NCBI GenBank assembly: GCA_016214905.1
Contig: JACRMQ010000006.1
Coordinates: forward strand, 62,001-126,000
Origin: Ignavibacteriales bacterium
GTDB lineage: Bacteria > Bacteroidota > Ignavibacteria > UBA10030 > SZUA-254
Length of the DNA stretch: 64,000 nucleotides
Direction: 5' to 3'
Part shown: positions 52,087 through 61,035 of the stretch, one piece after another
How positions within the stretch are numbered: position 1 is the first letter of the stretch
Layout of the letters: each line of letters opens with the position of its first letter
Position numbers and translations under genes: made by a program
Notes under the pieces: generated by a model
Database searches by the model: none
Told to the model about the DNA's origin: nothing
The model's input: only the letters and a program-made list of their open reading frames with translations

Positions 52087-54048
52087 TTATTTTTTCCCTC
52101 TCGATAAATATTCATACATTTTATCTCTTAACGCGCGCAACCGCTTATCGTTCGGATTATTTAAAAGATATGTGTCGTAATTCGTAATTGCACGCTGTAA
52201 ATCTCCTACCCGTGTTGCACAATCGCCTGCATACAGAAACAAAAGCGGCTCACGCATTCCTAGGTCAATAGCCGCTCTGAAATGTTTATCAGCCGTTGCA
52301 AAATCATTTTTTGCTGAATACAAGATTCCTAAATTCGCGTGCGCGCGCGAACTATTGCCATTCATTTGGATGGCACGCTCGTTAAACTCGATTGCTTTCA
52401 GTGTATCACCGCGTGTTGCGTATTCAACACCTAAATTGGAATAGATACCCGGATCCGGACTGTTTGCTTCAGCAGCACGTTTTAGTTGATAGAAATATTT
52501 TTCCTTCTCACCTAATTTCCTGTAAACGTCTGAAATGTTTCCGATGATGCGCGGATTTGCCGAATCAATCACCATGTAAAGTTCATAGTAGCTCCTTGCA
52601 TCGGCATATCGTTGGTTATCAAAAAAATAATTTGCCAAAGCTTCACTATGTACCAACTGAGCTGTTTTTGATAACAACAGTGAACTATTAAGCATTTGCA
52701 TTCTGGTTAAGTGCTTCTCAGCTGATGCATTGACTCCGATCCATGGAGCAGTATGCAAAATTGACACTAGTGCAATTAGAAAAAGAATGTTTCTACGTAA
52801 TTGGATCTCGAGGGGCTGCAATAATAAATATATTGGTAGCACAATGAGTGGGACAAAAAAACTTGCAAATAGATCCCAATCTCTAGCAAGACCTAGTGCA
52901 CTGTTTATAACCCAAGTGAAAAATATTCCGCAGAAAACGGCAGTCAATAAAAACAAAAATATCGGATTATTCCATCTTTTTTCCGGTGATAGCGCCGGGA
53001 TCAGAATAATTGTTAGGAATAAACCAAAAGGCGCAACCAGCATGATGGCGTTAAACCAATCTAGCAAATGAGCGAAAGAAAACATCGCATATGGAAAGTT
53101 TCCGCCTTCTGCAATAAAAGGTTGAAGGAAATCGACCGACCCTGATCTCAGAGGGCGGATTATATTCATTAAATTGAATCCGATAAAATACATCATCGAG
53201 ATCCCGATAATACCAATCCCGGCGATCAATCCGATGGCGATAATCCGTTTTTTCTTCCATTTAAAGATAAGCAGTAATAGTAAGCTCGGCAGAAATACTA
53301 ACGATCCAAAGTGTAAAAGCACCATCAAGATGAAACATAAAATCGGAACAATTATCGAAATCCGTTTTTCTAACGCTAACCATCCGGTGATTAAATATGT
53401 CGTTGTAGCCACATATAACAAAACATAATTTTCTACATATCCGAAGAAAAATTGGCTTCCTCCCGCAAAAGCAAAGAAACATCCCAATAATACCCGCTCC
53501 ACAAACGGTTGCTGAGATGATCTTAAGCTCCAAAACACTAAAGCTAAAAAACAAAGGAATGCGACAATATCAATTGTATAATAGACGGTGTAAGGATTTG
53601 GTGCACTTTCAAACGGATGAAGTTTCATCGCCAAACGATAAATCCAGAACATAAGCGGTTGATTGCGGAAACTTAATGTGATCTCATCACCCATAATACC
53701 GCTCGGCACGGAGCGAAGTAGTACTGCACCGTCTCCGAGAAGATGAAGCTTAGCCGGAAAGAAGTAGATTGCGATAATAATTATTCCAGATGTCAAACCG
53801 AAAATTACAATCCATGGCAATCTTCTTATAGCTCGTGCGAATCGGTCTATGTTATTAATTATCGATGATTGAATCTTAGGAATTGAGCAAAGCAAAACCA
53901 GCCCGATTGCAGACACAGCGATCCATTTTTCGTAAAATCCCCAAAAATGAAATCCCCAATTCGCATGAGATGGATAGATCGCCGCCCATCCATGCAGCGC
54001 CACAATAATGAAGATCGAAATTAAAATATAAAGAGTCGTTCTCGGCAT
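52087..54048 (-). CDS. Membrane protein with C-terminal TPR repeats (paralogue 2 of 3)
   Basis: 653 residues. About 11-12 membrane helices (to about residue 450) are followed by four or five TPR units (about 465-645; for example GIYSNLGVEYATRGDTLKAI and RAHANLGILYSAKNDFATA). Motifs FFFGYVENYVLLY (near residue 195) and LARDWDLFASFF (near residue 383) are shared with the next gene upstream and with 35952-37868. The family is unnamed to me; a GT-C-like transferase or assembly protein of surface glycans is plausible. It lies 13 bases after its paralogue in the same direction, evidently a tandem duplicate. Confidence 0.78.
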   Translation of the reverse strand: MPRTTLYILISIFIIVALHGWAAIYPSHANWGFHFWGFYEKWIAVSAIGLVLLCSIPKIQSSIINNIDRFARAIRRLPWIVIFGLTSGIIIIAIYFFPAKLHLLGDGAVLLRSVPSGIMGDEITLSFRNQPLMFWIYRLAMKLHPFESAPNPYTVYYTIDIVAFLCFLALVFWSLRSSQQPFVERVLLGCFFAFAGGSQFFFGYVENYVLLYVATTTYLITGWLALEKRISIIVPILCFILMVLLHFGSLVFLPSLLLLLIFKWKKKRIIAIGLIAGIGIIGISMMYFIGFNLMNIIRPLRSGSVDFLQPFIAEGGNFPYAMFSFAHLLDWFNAIMLVAPFGLFLTIILIPALSPEKRWNNPIFLFLLTAVFCGIFFTWVINSALGLARDWDLFASFFVPLIVLPIYLLLQPLEIQLRRNILFLIALVSILHTAPWIGVNASAEKHLTRMQMLNSSLLLSKTAQLVHSEALANYFFDNQRYADARSYYELYMVIDSANPRIIGNISDVYRKLGEKEKYFYQLKRAAEANSPDPGIYSNLGVEYATRGDTLKAIEFNERAIQMNGNSSRAHANLGILYSAKNDFATADKHFRAAIDLGMREPLLFLYAGDCATRVGDLQRAITNYDTYLLNNPNDKRLRALRDKMYEYLSRGKK

Positions 54049-54061
54049 CGAATTAATTATC

Positions 54062-56029
54062 TTATTTTTGGTTTGTAAAATTCTTTTTCAATGTACTAAA
54101 ATTTATCAATTTATTTGAAATTGCGGTATCATTCGGTATCAAGGATAAATATTTCGTATAGATGCTGAACGCTTTACCATTGTTCCCCTTTTCTTCATAC
54201 GCCTCGCCAAGAGCACGAAGAAGTTTCGGATCTGACTTCCCGAGTTTGAGTGCCGTTTCAATATGATTGATAGCATCATCCATTTTTCTTGTTTGAAGAT
54301 ACATTAATCCTAAGTTTGCGTGTCCGACCGCATAATCCGGATAAAGTGTTATAGTTGTTTCTGCCAGAGCAATTGCCTCATCAATCTTATCATGTCTGAA
54401 TAGCTCCACCGATAAGTTGACTGATACTTTCGGATCGCGGTTCCCTAATTCTACCGATCTCTTCAGCATTCTGTATACATTTTCGTTCTCATTGAGTTTA
54501 CGGTACACATCCGAAAGATTCGCGATGATGCGTGGATTGGAACTGTCGATGATCGTATATCTTTCATACCATTGTTTTGCCTTCGCGTAATCTTTCCTTT
54601 CCCAAAATATATTTGCTAACCGGTCATAGTATAACTGTTGCGCAAACGGGCTGAGTAATGCAGGTTGAGCCATAATCTCCACGCTACTGACGTGTTTATC
54701 CGGGTTCGAATTAATTCCGACTCTGGCTGCAATATGTAGAATAGATATAATCGTTACAATGGTAATTACTTGTTTGCGTATGTTCCCGTTGAAATAGTTA
54801 ATAAAGAGGAACCATGAAAGTATTATCAGTGGGATAAAGAAACTTGCCATTAGATCCCAATCTCGAAACATACCTAAAGCTGGCGTCATTATGAATGTAA
54901 AAATGAGTCCACAAATGGTTGCAGGTAATAGAAAGAGAAGCTCTTTATTACCCTGCCAAATTTGCTTGTAATTTGCTGTCAAGATAATTATTGCCGGAAT
55001 TAATCCCAATGGTACAACCAGAAAATTTAAATTTATCCACTCAACAAAATGCGTCAGCGAAAATAGAGTGTATGGGATTCCGTTGGCTGGTTGTGAGAAT
55101 GGCAAAAAATCATATTTGAATGCTTCCTGAATCCGGATTATTAACCTATCCACGCCGTAGTCACTCAGGTAAATTAATAACAGAAATAATGCAGGGAGGA
55201 GGAGGGTGAGAACAATAGAAGTCCGCTTGTTGTTTTGCCACGAAAGAATCAGAAGCACTATCACGCTTGGGAGGTATATCATGGCACCCAGATGCAATCC
55301 AACAATTCCAAGGAAAAATAATACAGGAAAGATGATCGAAATTCTTTTTTGCAGCATAAATAATGCTGTTATTACATAACCGGCTGTAAATGCGTAAAGC
55401 AGCGCGTAGTTTTCTATATATCCGAAGAAAAACTGCACACCACCACCCGCAAATAAAAACAGGCCGCTGAGTAGTTTTTCAGTATTGGATATTTTCTCCT
55501 TCGACAGAAATAAATAAACGATCCCGAGGAAAATAATCCCGGCGAGAATATCTGTCAAGATATAAATATTCTGTAATCCATCGATACCAATGAAAGCCAG
55601 TACGCTTTTCATGCCGTGCAGAGATCCAAGAACTAGAGGTTGATTTCTGAAGTTTGCCGATTCAAGTGGATTGGATGGAAGTTCGCTTGTAGTAAGAAGT
55701 ATTAACTTACTGTCGCCAAGTAATAACCCACGTGCGGGAAATTGAAATGACAAAAAGATTAACAAAGTTACGCAGCAAAGAAAAATAACAAGAGACGGTA
55801 AAGATGAGAATAGTGTACTCACTCGTTCAAAAACCCTTATCCAAAAACGCAAAACCGATGGAATGAAGAATGTTAAGGCAATTAACAAAACAATCGCCGA
55901 TGTGGTGATGTCATAATATGCGAATGATTGAAATCCCCACTTCATATATGATGGGTTGCCAGCACCCCAAACGTGGAGTAGGATAAGAATAAAACAAAAA
56001 ATAAAAATTATTTTTCCAAGAGTATTCAT
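54062..56029 (-). CDS. Membrane protein with C-terminal TPR repeats (paralogue 3 of 3)
   Basis: 655 residues, with the same plan as its neighbour: about 12 helices, then TPR units (about 465-640; HANLGLMYLQTRKMDDAINHI and LRALGEAYEEKGNNGKA). Shared motifs are GGVQFFFGYIENYALLY and MFRDWDLMASFF. Within the TPR part the two neighbours share the phrase YDRLANIFWERKDYAKAK versus LANYFFDNQRYADARS. The N-termini match too (VWGAGNPSYMKWGF versus GWAAIYPSHANWGF). It is first in the two-gene minus-strand unit and divergent from the GT4 gene at 56288. Confidence 0.78.
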   Translation of the reverse strand: MNTLGKIIFIFCFILILLHVWGAGNPSYMKWGFQSFAYYDITTSAIVLLIALTFFIPSVLRFWIRVFERVSTLFSSLPSLVIFLCCVTLLIFLSFQFPARGLLLGDSKLILLTTSELPSNPLESANFRNQPLVLGSLHGMKSVLAFIGIDGLQNIYILTDILAGIIFLGIVYLFLSKEKISNTEKLLSGLFLFAGGGVQFFFGYIENYALLYAFTAGYVITALFMLQKRISIIFPVLFFLGIVGLHLGAMIYLPSVIVLLILSWQNNKRTSIVLTLLLPALFLLLIYLSDYGVDRLIIRIQEAFKYDFLPFSQPANGIPYTLFSLTHFVEWINLNFLVVPLGLIPAIIILTANYKQIWQGNKELLFLLPATICGLIFTFIMTPALGMFRDWDLMASFFIPLIILSWFLFINYFNGNIRKQVITIVTIISILHIAARVGINSNPDKHVSSVEIMAQPALLSPFAQQLYYDRLANIFWERKDYAKAKQWYERYTIIDSSNPRIIANLSDVYRKLNENENVYRMLKRSVELGNRDPKVSVNLSVELFRHDKIDEAIALAETTITLYPDYAVGHANLGLMYLQTRKMDDAINHIETALKLGKSDPKLLRALGEAYEEKGNNGKAFSIYTKYLSLIPNDTAISNKLINFSTLKKNFTNQK

Positions 56030-56287
56030 ATGTCATGAAAATATACAATAAAGAATGAATATGATGCAATTATTTTTTCCTTTTAGTTCAATGTACACCC
56101 ACTTGAATAAAATTAATCGGTATTGTTAAGTTGCTATCGGTAGTTGAGGATTAAAATAAATCATCAATCTTGACTATAAGCATAATATTCTGTAACTTTT
56201 ATGAAAAATTGAGCAATTATACTCACCTAATATCTCCGAATCGTAGATTTATAAATAATAGAATGGAGATATATATCCGGACAGCGC

Positions 56288-57460
56288 GTGAATGTTAAAA
56301 AAATAAAAATATTGTACTTCAATCTTTTTACCTGGCTCGGAGGCGGCGAGTATTCGATTTACTATCTTGCAAAAAATATCGACCGCTCGCGTTTTGACCC
56401 GATCTTGCTTTTCAATAAAAATGGACCGTTTGTTGATAAAGCAAAAGAAAACGGGATTGAATCTGTCATTATCCCTTTTGTCGTTACTCATCCTCTGGCG
56501 CTTCTTAAACCGGGAAATATTATTGAAAATATAAAAGCCTCGGGAAAAATCACACGGTTACTTAAACAGCGGGAGGTTGATGTTGTGCAATGCAGCGATG
56601 TCTTTTCGCTTCTCCTGCTTATACCGGCACTGATTCGTTTTCGTCTGCCGGTTGTTTACAGCGTTATCGTTTTTTATAGCACTGTTCGTTGCTGGTTCTT
56701 CAATATTCTTGCCTTATTGTTTGTGGATCGCATCGTTGCTAATTCGGATTCTGTGAAGAATCATCTTCTGAATAAAACGGTAGGACTTGATGAAATATCA
56801 GAAGTCGCCTACAATGGGGTTGACACTTCATTGTTTTTCATTCGCAGCAGAGAGGAAAAGAATAAAATCAGAACGAAGCTCACTCTGCCTCTTCAAAAAA
56901 AAATTATTGGACTTGTCGGCCGGTATGAAGTATGGAAGGGCCATCTTACCTTTCTTGATGCTGCGAAACGCCTTCTTCAGAAACGGGATGATCTTGTTTT
57001 TATGATAGTCGGTGGCGCTATTACTAGTGAAGTCGCTCCTGAGGTCGAACGATTCAAATCGCGTGTTCTTCGCCGGATTGACGATCTGAATCTCAGATCA
57101 TTTTTCGTGCTGTATGATCATCGGGATGATATTCCGGAAATAATGGCTGCGCTAGATGTGTGTGTGTGTCCATCGGATTACGAACCATACGGTTTGGTTG
57201 TGCTCGAGGCGTACGAGAGTGGTATACCCGTAGTGGCAAGCAGGACGGTAGGTGCGCTCGAAGTTTTGCGTGATAATCGAGGTGTATTTATTGCCGAGCC
57301 GATGGATCCTGATTCGTTCGCATACGCGATATCAATGGCTCTCGATTTCAATGAATCGGTTTTTGCCTCTGCTGCCGGGCAAACTTTCTCTGAAAAAGTC
57401 AATTGGAAAACATACGCGCAGTCCTTTGAGGATCTATACGAAAAAGTCGAACGGAAATAA
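56288..57460 (+). CDS. Family 4 glycosyltransferase (tandem copy 1)
   Basis: 390 residues with a GTG start; the ribosome site is weak. GT-B features: LYFNLFTWLGGGEYSIYYLA near the N-terminus, IIGLVGRYEVWKGHLTF for the donor domain, and E-x7-E in PYGLVVLEAYESG, followed by VVASRTVGALEVL. It closely parallels the next gene over its whole length, so the two come from a tandem duplication. It opens the second surface-polysaccharide locus, whose exporter genes follow. Confidence 0.86.
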   Translation: MNVKKIKILYFNLFTWLGGGEYSIYYLAKNIDRSRFDPILLFNKNGPFVDKAKENGIESVIIPFVVTHPLALLKPGNIIENIKASGKITRLLKQREVDVVQCSDVFSLLLLIPALIRFRLPVVYSVIVFYSTVRCWFFNILALLFVDRIVANSDSVKNHLLNKTVGLDEISEVAYNGVDTSLFFIRSREEKNKIRTKLTLPLQKKIIGLVGRYEVWKGHLTFLDAAKRLLQKRDDLVFMIVGGAITSEVAPEVERFKSRVLRRIDDLNLRSFFVLYDHRDDIPEIMAALDVCVCPSDYEPYGLVVLEAYESGIPVVASRTVGALEVLRDNRGVFIAEPMDPDSFAYAISMALDFNESVFASAAGQTFSEKVNWKTYAQSFEDLYEKVERK

Positions 57461-58640
57461 CCGGAAAACAATTGCGTTCATAAACCTCTACACCGAAATG
57501 GGGGGTGGTGAATATGCTTTATATAACCTTCTTAGTGGAATCGACCGTGAGAAAATAAAACCCATTATGATTTTCAACCGACATGGGGAATTTGTCGAGA
57601 AAATCGAATCGCTTGGTGTTGAAACTGTTATTCTCCCGTTTCAAAATGTTATGCTGAAAACGCTTATCTATCCTAAGAGATTTTGGAAATTGATTAAAGA
57701 TTCATTCACATTGTACGGCTTTATTAAGAAGTATAGACCGGATCTAATTCAGATCAGCGATGTTCTATCTCTGATGATGGTTGCCCCCTCGGTTCTGAGG
57801 TTTCGCATTCCTGTTTTCTATAGTCTGATCTTCTTTTATGAACCGGCGCGGATGATTCTCTTCAATCTGCTAGCTCCGGTTCTTGTAAAGAAAATAATTG
57901 TCAATTCAATAGCTATCAAAAAAGATGTTATCACGAGGACGATATTTCTATCGCATCGAATCGAAGTAATTTATCTCGGTGTCGATCTGAATCGATTCAA
58001 ACCAAGGAATGCCAGAGACCCGAATTTATTGCGGAAAGAACTTGGATTGGATCCATCCGTTAAATTGATAGGTATGATCGGTAGGTTTGAACCGATGAAA
58101 GGTCATAAATATTTTTTAAAAGCTGTTCCGCATGTTAAAAGTATCAGACACGATATGAAGTTTTTAATTATTGGCGGAGTCTTGTTTCAGGATGTCTTTC
58201 TTTTTTTTAAAAAATATCATGAAGAAATTCTTGAATGTTATAATAACTTGAATCTTCATGATTCTGTTCGTTTTTTACCCAATCAAAAAAGTATCGAGAA
58301 CATCGTGAGAGATTTAGACATCCTCGTTTGCCCATCGCTGTATGAAGGTTTTGGACTTGTGATTCTTGAGGGTCTTGCAAGTGGCGTTCCTGTTGTAGCA
58401 AGCAGAACCGTGGGGGCATTAGAGATTGTACATGATCTCCCGGGTGTGTTTATTTCTGAACCCGCTGATGAGGCATCTTTAGCAAAAGCAATCCTAAATG
58501 CGGTTAGTTTTGCCGATCAGAAAAATCAAAATAATTTGTACGATCTCGAATTCCATAAAACACTTGATGCGGTAAAACAATATGATTGGTCATACTATAG
58601 AAATCAAATGGAACGGATATACCTCGAGGAAGCAACATGA
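57426..58640 (+). CDS. Family 4 glycosyltransferase (tandem copy 2)
   Basis: 404 residues if started at TTG 57426. The GT4 homology starts at about 57465 (KTIAFINLYTEMGGGEYALY), just after the stop of the previous gene at 57460, so any start lies inside that gene. There is no in-frame ATG between 57354 and the homology start. The frame is open back to 57252. Donor-domain motifs: IGMIGRFEPMKGHKYF, EGFGLVILEG (E-x7-E) and VVASRTVGALEIV. Translation is probably coupled to copy 1. The start is the least certain part of the call. Confidence 0.82.
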   Translation: MRIYTKKSNGNNRKTIAFINLYTEMGGGEYALYNLLSGIDREKIKPIMIFNRHGEFVEKIESLGVETVILPFQNVMLKTLIYPKRFWKLIKDSFTLYGFIKKYRPDLIQISDVLSLMMVAPSVLRFRIPVFYSLIFFYEPARMILFNLLAPVLVKKIIVNSIAIKKDVITRTIFLSHRIEVIYLGVDLNRFKPRNARDPNLLRKELGLDPSVKLIGMIGRFEPMKGHKYFLKAVPHVKSIRHDMKFLIIGGVLFQDVFLFFKKYHEEILECYNNLNLHDSVRFLPNQKSIENIVRDLDILVCPSLYEGFGLVILEGLASGVPVVASRTVGALEIVHDLPGVFISEPADEASLAKAILNAVSFADQKNQNNLYDLEFHKTLDAVKQYDWSYYRNQMERIYLEEAT

Positions 58641-58688
58641 AGAAAAATTTATTATATTCTTAATGGTTTTTATTAAAATAAGACACGC

Positions 58689-59534
58689 ATGGTAACTCGG
58701 ATCCTCAAATTTCCAATAATTCATCACCCATTCTGGGCTATGATCAATATGGGCAGAGATTTTAAAAATCTCTGGGCGCACCGTGAACTTTTGTTAACCC
58801 TTACGAAAAGAGAGATTGTAGCAAGATACAAACAAACCTTTTTCGGGCTTGGCTGGTCTTTAATGCAACCTATTTTGCAAACGGTTGTTTATACTATCGC
58901 TTTTTCAGTTATTTTAAAAAGTCCCAGCGCTGAAGGTATCCCTTACGCGATTTTTGTTTTCGCTAACCTTACTCTATGGACCTACTTTGCAACGACAACA
59001 ATCAATGCGATGAACAGCTTACGGGCTAACTCTGCGCTCATTACAAAGGTTTCTTTCCCCAGAGAAATTATTCCTATCTCGGTTATCCTCTCAGGGCTGT
59101 TCGATTTCATTGTAACATTCATTGTTCTCGTTGTCTTAAATCTCTTCTTCGGTTTCTATCCTAATTGGAGGTTCATTTATATACCTGCGATCCTTTTTGT
59201 TGAGATTTTATTTATTTTGAACCTTTCGCTCATTCTAAGCGTGCTCACGGTTGCTCGAAGAGACTTGACCTACGTAGTCACCTTTTTTATAACTCTCTAT
59301 ATGTTTCTTACACCCGTATTTTTCCCGCTCACTGCTTTACCGGAATCTATCCGCCAGTATTATTTTCTTAGTCCGATGGGAGCTATAATAGATGCATTCA
59401 AAAATGCGGTATTCTACAATTACGAACCGAAGTGGTATTCACTGCTTATTGCCTCAACATTACTCATAGTTTTGTTCATTCCTTCATATAAATTCTTTAA
59501 GCGGGCGGAAAAACTCTTCGCCGATGTGTTATGA
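58689..59534 (+). CDS. wzm: ABC-2 type polysaccharide exporter, permease subunit (Wzm-like)
   Basis: 281 residues with six membrane helices (about 55-75, 83-103, 128-150, 158-180, 190-210, 250-270). The cytoplasmic N-terminus REIVARYKQTFFGLGWSLMQPIL is the hallmark of O-antigen/teichoic-acid export permeases. By family knowledge it pairs with the ATPase encoded next to move a finished polyprenyl-linked polysaccharide to the periplasm. It overlaps the wzt gene by four bases. Confidence 0.92.
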   Translation: MVTRILKFPIIHHPFWAMINMGRDFKNLWAHRELLLTLTKREIVARYKQTFFGLGWSLMQPILQTVVYTIAFSVILKSPSAEGIPYAIFVFANLTLWTYFATTTINAMNSLRANSALITKVSFPREIIPISVILSGLFDFIVTFIVLVVLNLFFGFYPNWRFIYIPAILFVEILFILNLSLILSVLTVARRDLTYVVTFFITLYMFLTPVFFPLTALPESIRQYYFLSPMGAIIDAFKNAVFYNYEPKWYSLLIASTLLIVLFIPSYKFFKRAEKLFADVL

Positions 59535-60856
59535 CAGCCATCCGTTTCGATAACGTTTCTAAAGCATACGATCTTCAAGCCGGAAGACGAACCATGCTCT
59601 CGGCAATCAAGCTTGTCACAGGTGGAAATGCATCAAAAGAATTATTCTACGCCTTGAAAGATGTAAGTTTCGAAATTAAAAAGGGAGAAGCATTCGGTAT
59701 CATCGGAAGAAACGGCGCGGGCAAAAGCACCATTCTTAAAATAATTGCCGGTATTACAAAAGCAACATCCGGTTCTGTTGAAGTGAATGGACTCGTCTCT
59801 TCGCTTATAGAACTTGGCGCAGGCTTTCATCCCGACATGACCGGCAGAGAAAATGTTTACATGAGTGCTGCCATACTTGGTATTCCAAAAAAATTTATCG
59901 ACCAGAAATTTAAAGAGATTGTCGATTTTGCAGAGTTGTGGGACTTCATCGATGTACCCGTGAAAAAATATTCCTCCGGTATGTATGCCCGTCTCGGTTT
60001 CGCGGTTGCGATATCGGTTGAACCGGAGATACTTATTGTCGATGAGATACTTTCCGTAGGAGATATATTCTTCCAACAAAAATGTTTTACAAAGATGAGA
60101 GAAATAATAGCCAAAGGTGTTACGTTTATATTTGTAACACACGATTTACCAGGTATCCAAAATCTTTGTGACCGTGCCCTTTTACTTGATCATGGACGGA
60201 CAGAGTATCTAGGAACAGCTACCGAGGCAGTAAGCCTCTATCGCACTACAATGGGAAAAAAACCGAGTAATAGTACGATTGGTTCATCCAAGATGATTGA
60301 TACTCCGAATTCTTCTGACGGACAAGCAATGTCTTTGGATGAAATTCGTAAACATTCTATTTTGAAAATTAGTAAAAATCGCCATGGACGAAGAGGGATT
60401 GAAATAGAAGCAGCCCGCATTACAACCGAAAGTGGAATTGATACCATGATGGTAGAGATGGATCACCAACTTACTATTACTTTACTTCTTAAAGCGAATT
60501 CTTATATTGAACAGCCATCCTGTGGTATACATCTCTATAATCGAATGGGTGTGTTGGTGTTTGCATCTGGTACACGTCAATTAAAGCTGCATTTACCAGC
60601 GATGGAATCTGGCCAATATTTAACTGTTAGTTTTAACCTAACATTTAGTATCGAACCTGGCGAGTATACATTTAGCCTAGGTTCTGGAGAACCGTCGGCT
60701 GACGGTGAAGCAAATGTTGGATACATACATGATCAGCATGAAATGTTGGGACCTATTATTGTATTTTGTGACCACAGTAGAGTTCTACCATTTTACGGTA
60801 TAGCTAAAATTCCATTAGAAATATTTGTAGGTCAACTACAAAAAAAGATGGGATAG
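59531..60856 (+). CDS. wzt: ABC polysaccharide exporter ATPase with C-terminal glycan-binding domain (Wzt-like)
   Basis: 441 residues. The ATPase (about 1-245) has Walker A GRNGAGKST (59-67), signature YSSGMYARLGFA, Walker B EILIVDEILSVGD and the switch HD. An extra domain of about 170 residues (about 275-441) follows after a linker, with the beta-sandwich pattern of the Wzt C-terminal domain (CGIHLYNRMGVLVFASGT; LTFSIEPGEYTFSLG). In E. coli O9a and relatives this domain recognises the chemically capped end of the glycan. Its presence here predicts that the exported polymer carries a terminal modification. Confidence 0.93.
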   Translation: MTAIRFDNVSKAYDLQAGRRTMLSAIKLVTGGNASKELFYALKDVSFEIKKGEAFGIIGRNGAGKSTILKIIAGITKATSGSVEVNGLVSSLIELGAGFHPDMTGRENVYMSAAILGIPKKFIDQKFKEIVDFAELWDFIDVPVKKYSSGMYARLGFAVAISVEPEILIVDEILSVGDIFFQQKCFTKMREIIAKGVTFIFVTHDLPGIQNLCDRALLLDHGRTEYLGTATEAVSLYRTTMGKKPSNSTIGSSKMIDTPNSSDGQAMSLDEIRKHSILKISKNRHGRRGIEIEAARITTESGIDTMMVEMDHQLTITLLLKANSYIEQPSCGIHLYNRMGVLVFASGTRQLKLHLPAMESGQYLTVSFNLTFSIEPGEYTFSLGSGEPSADGEANVGYIHDQHEMLGPIIVFCDHSRVLPFYGIAKIPLEIFVGQLQKKMG

Positions 60857-61035
60857 CTCTGGTAGTTCTGTCAAGGAAAAAAAAGATACACCCTCCTAAA
60901 TCAGTTAGAATAAGGCAAATCGATTGCTTCTAAGTGTTTTTTTTAATACTTTATGCTTAATGTCCAACGAAATCAAGCATTGTATAACCGTTCATCAGGA
61001 TTTATTCTCCATTTTTAGATCATAAAAACTTACAA

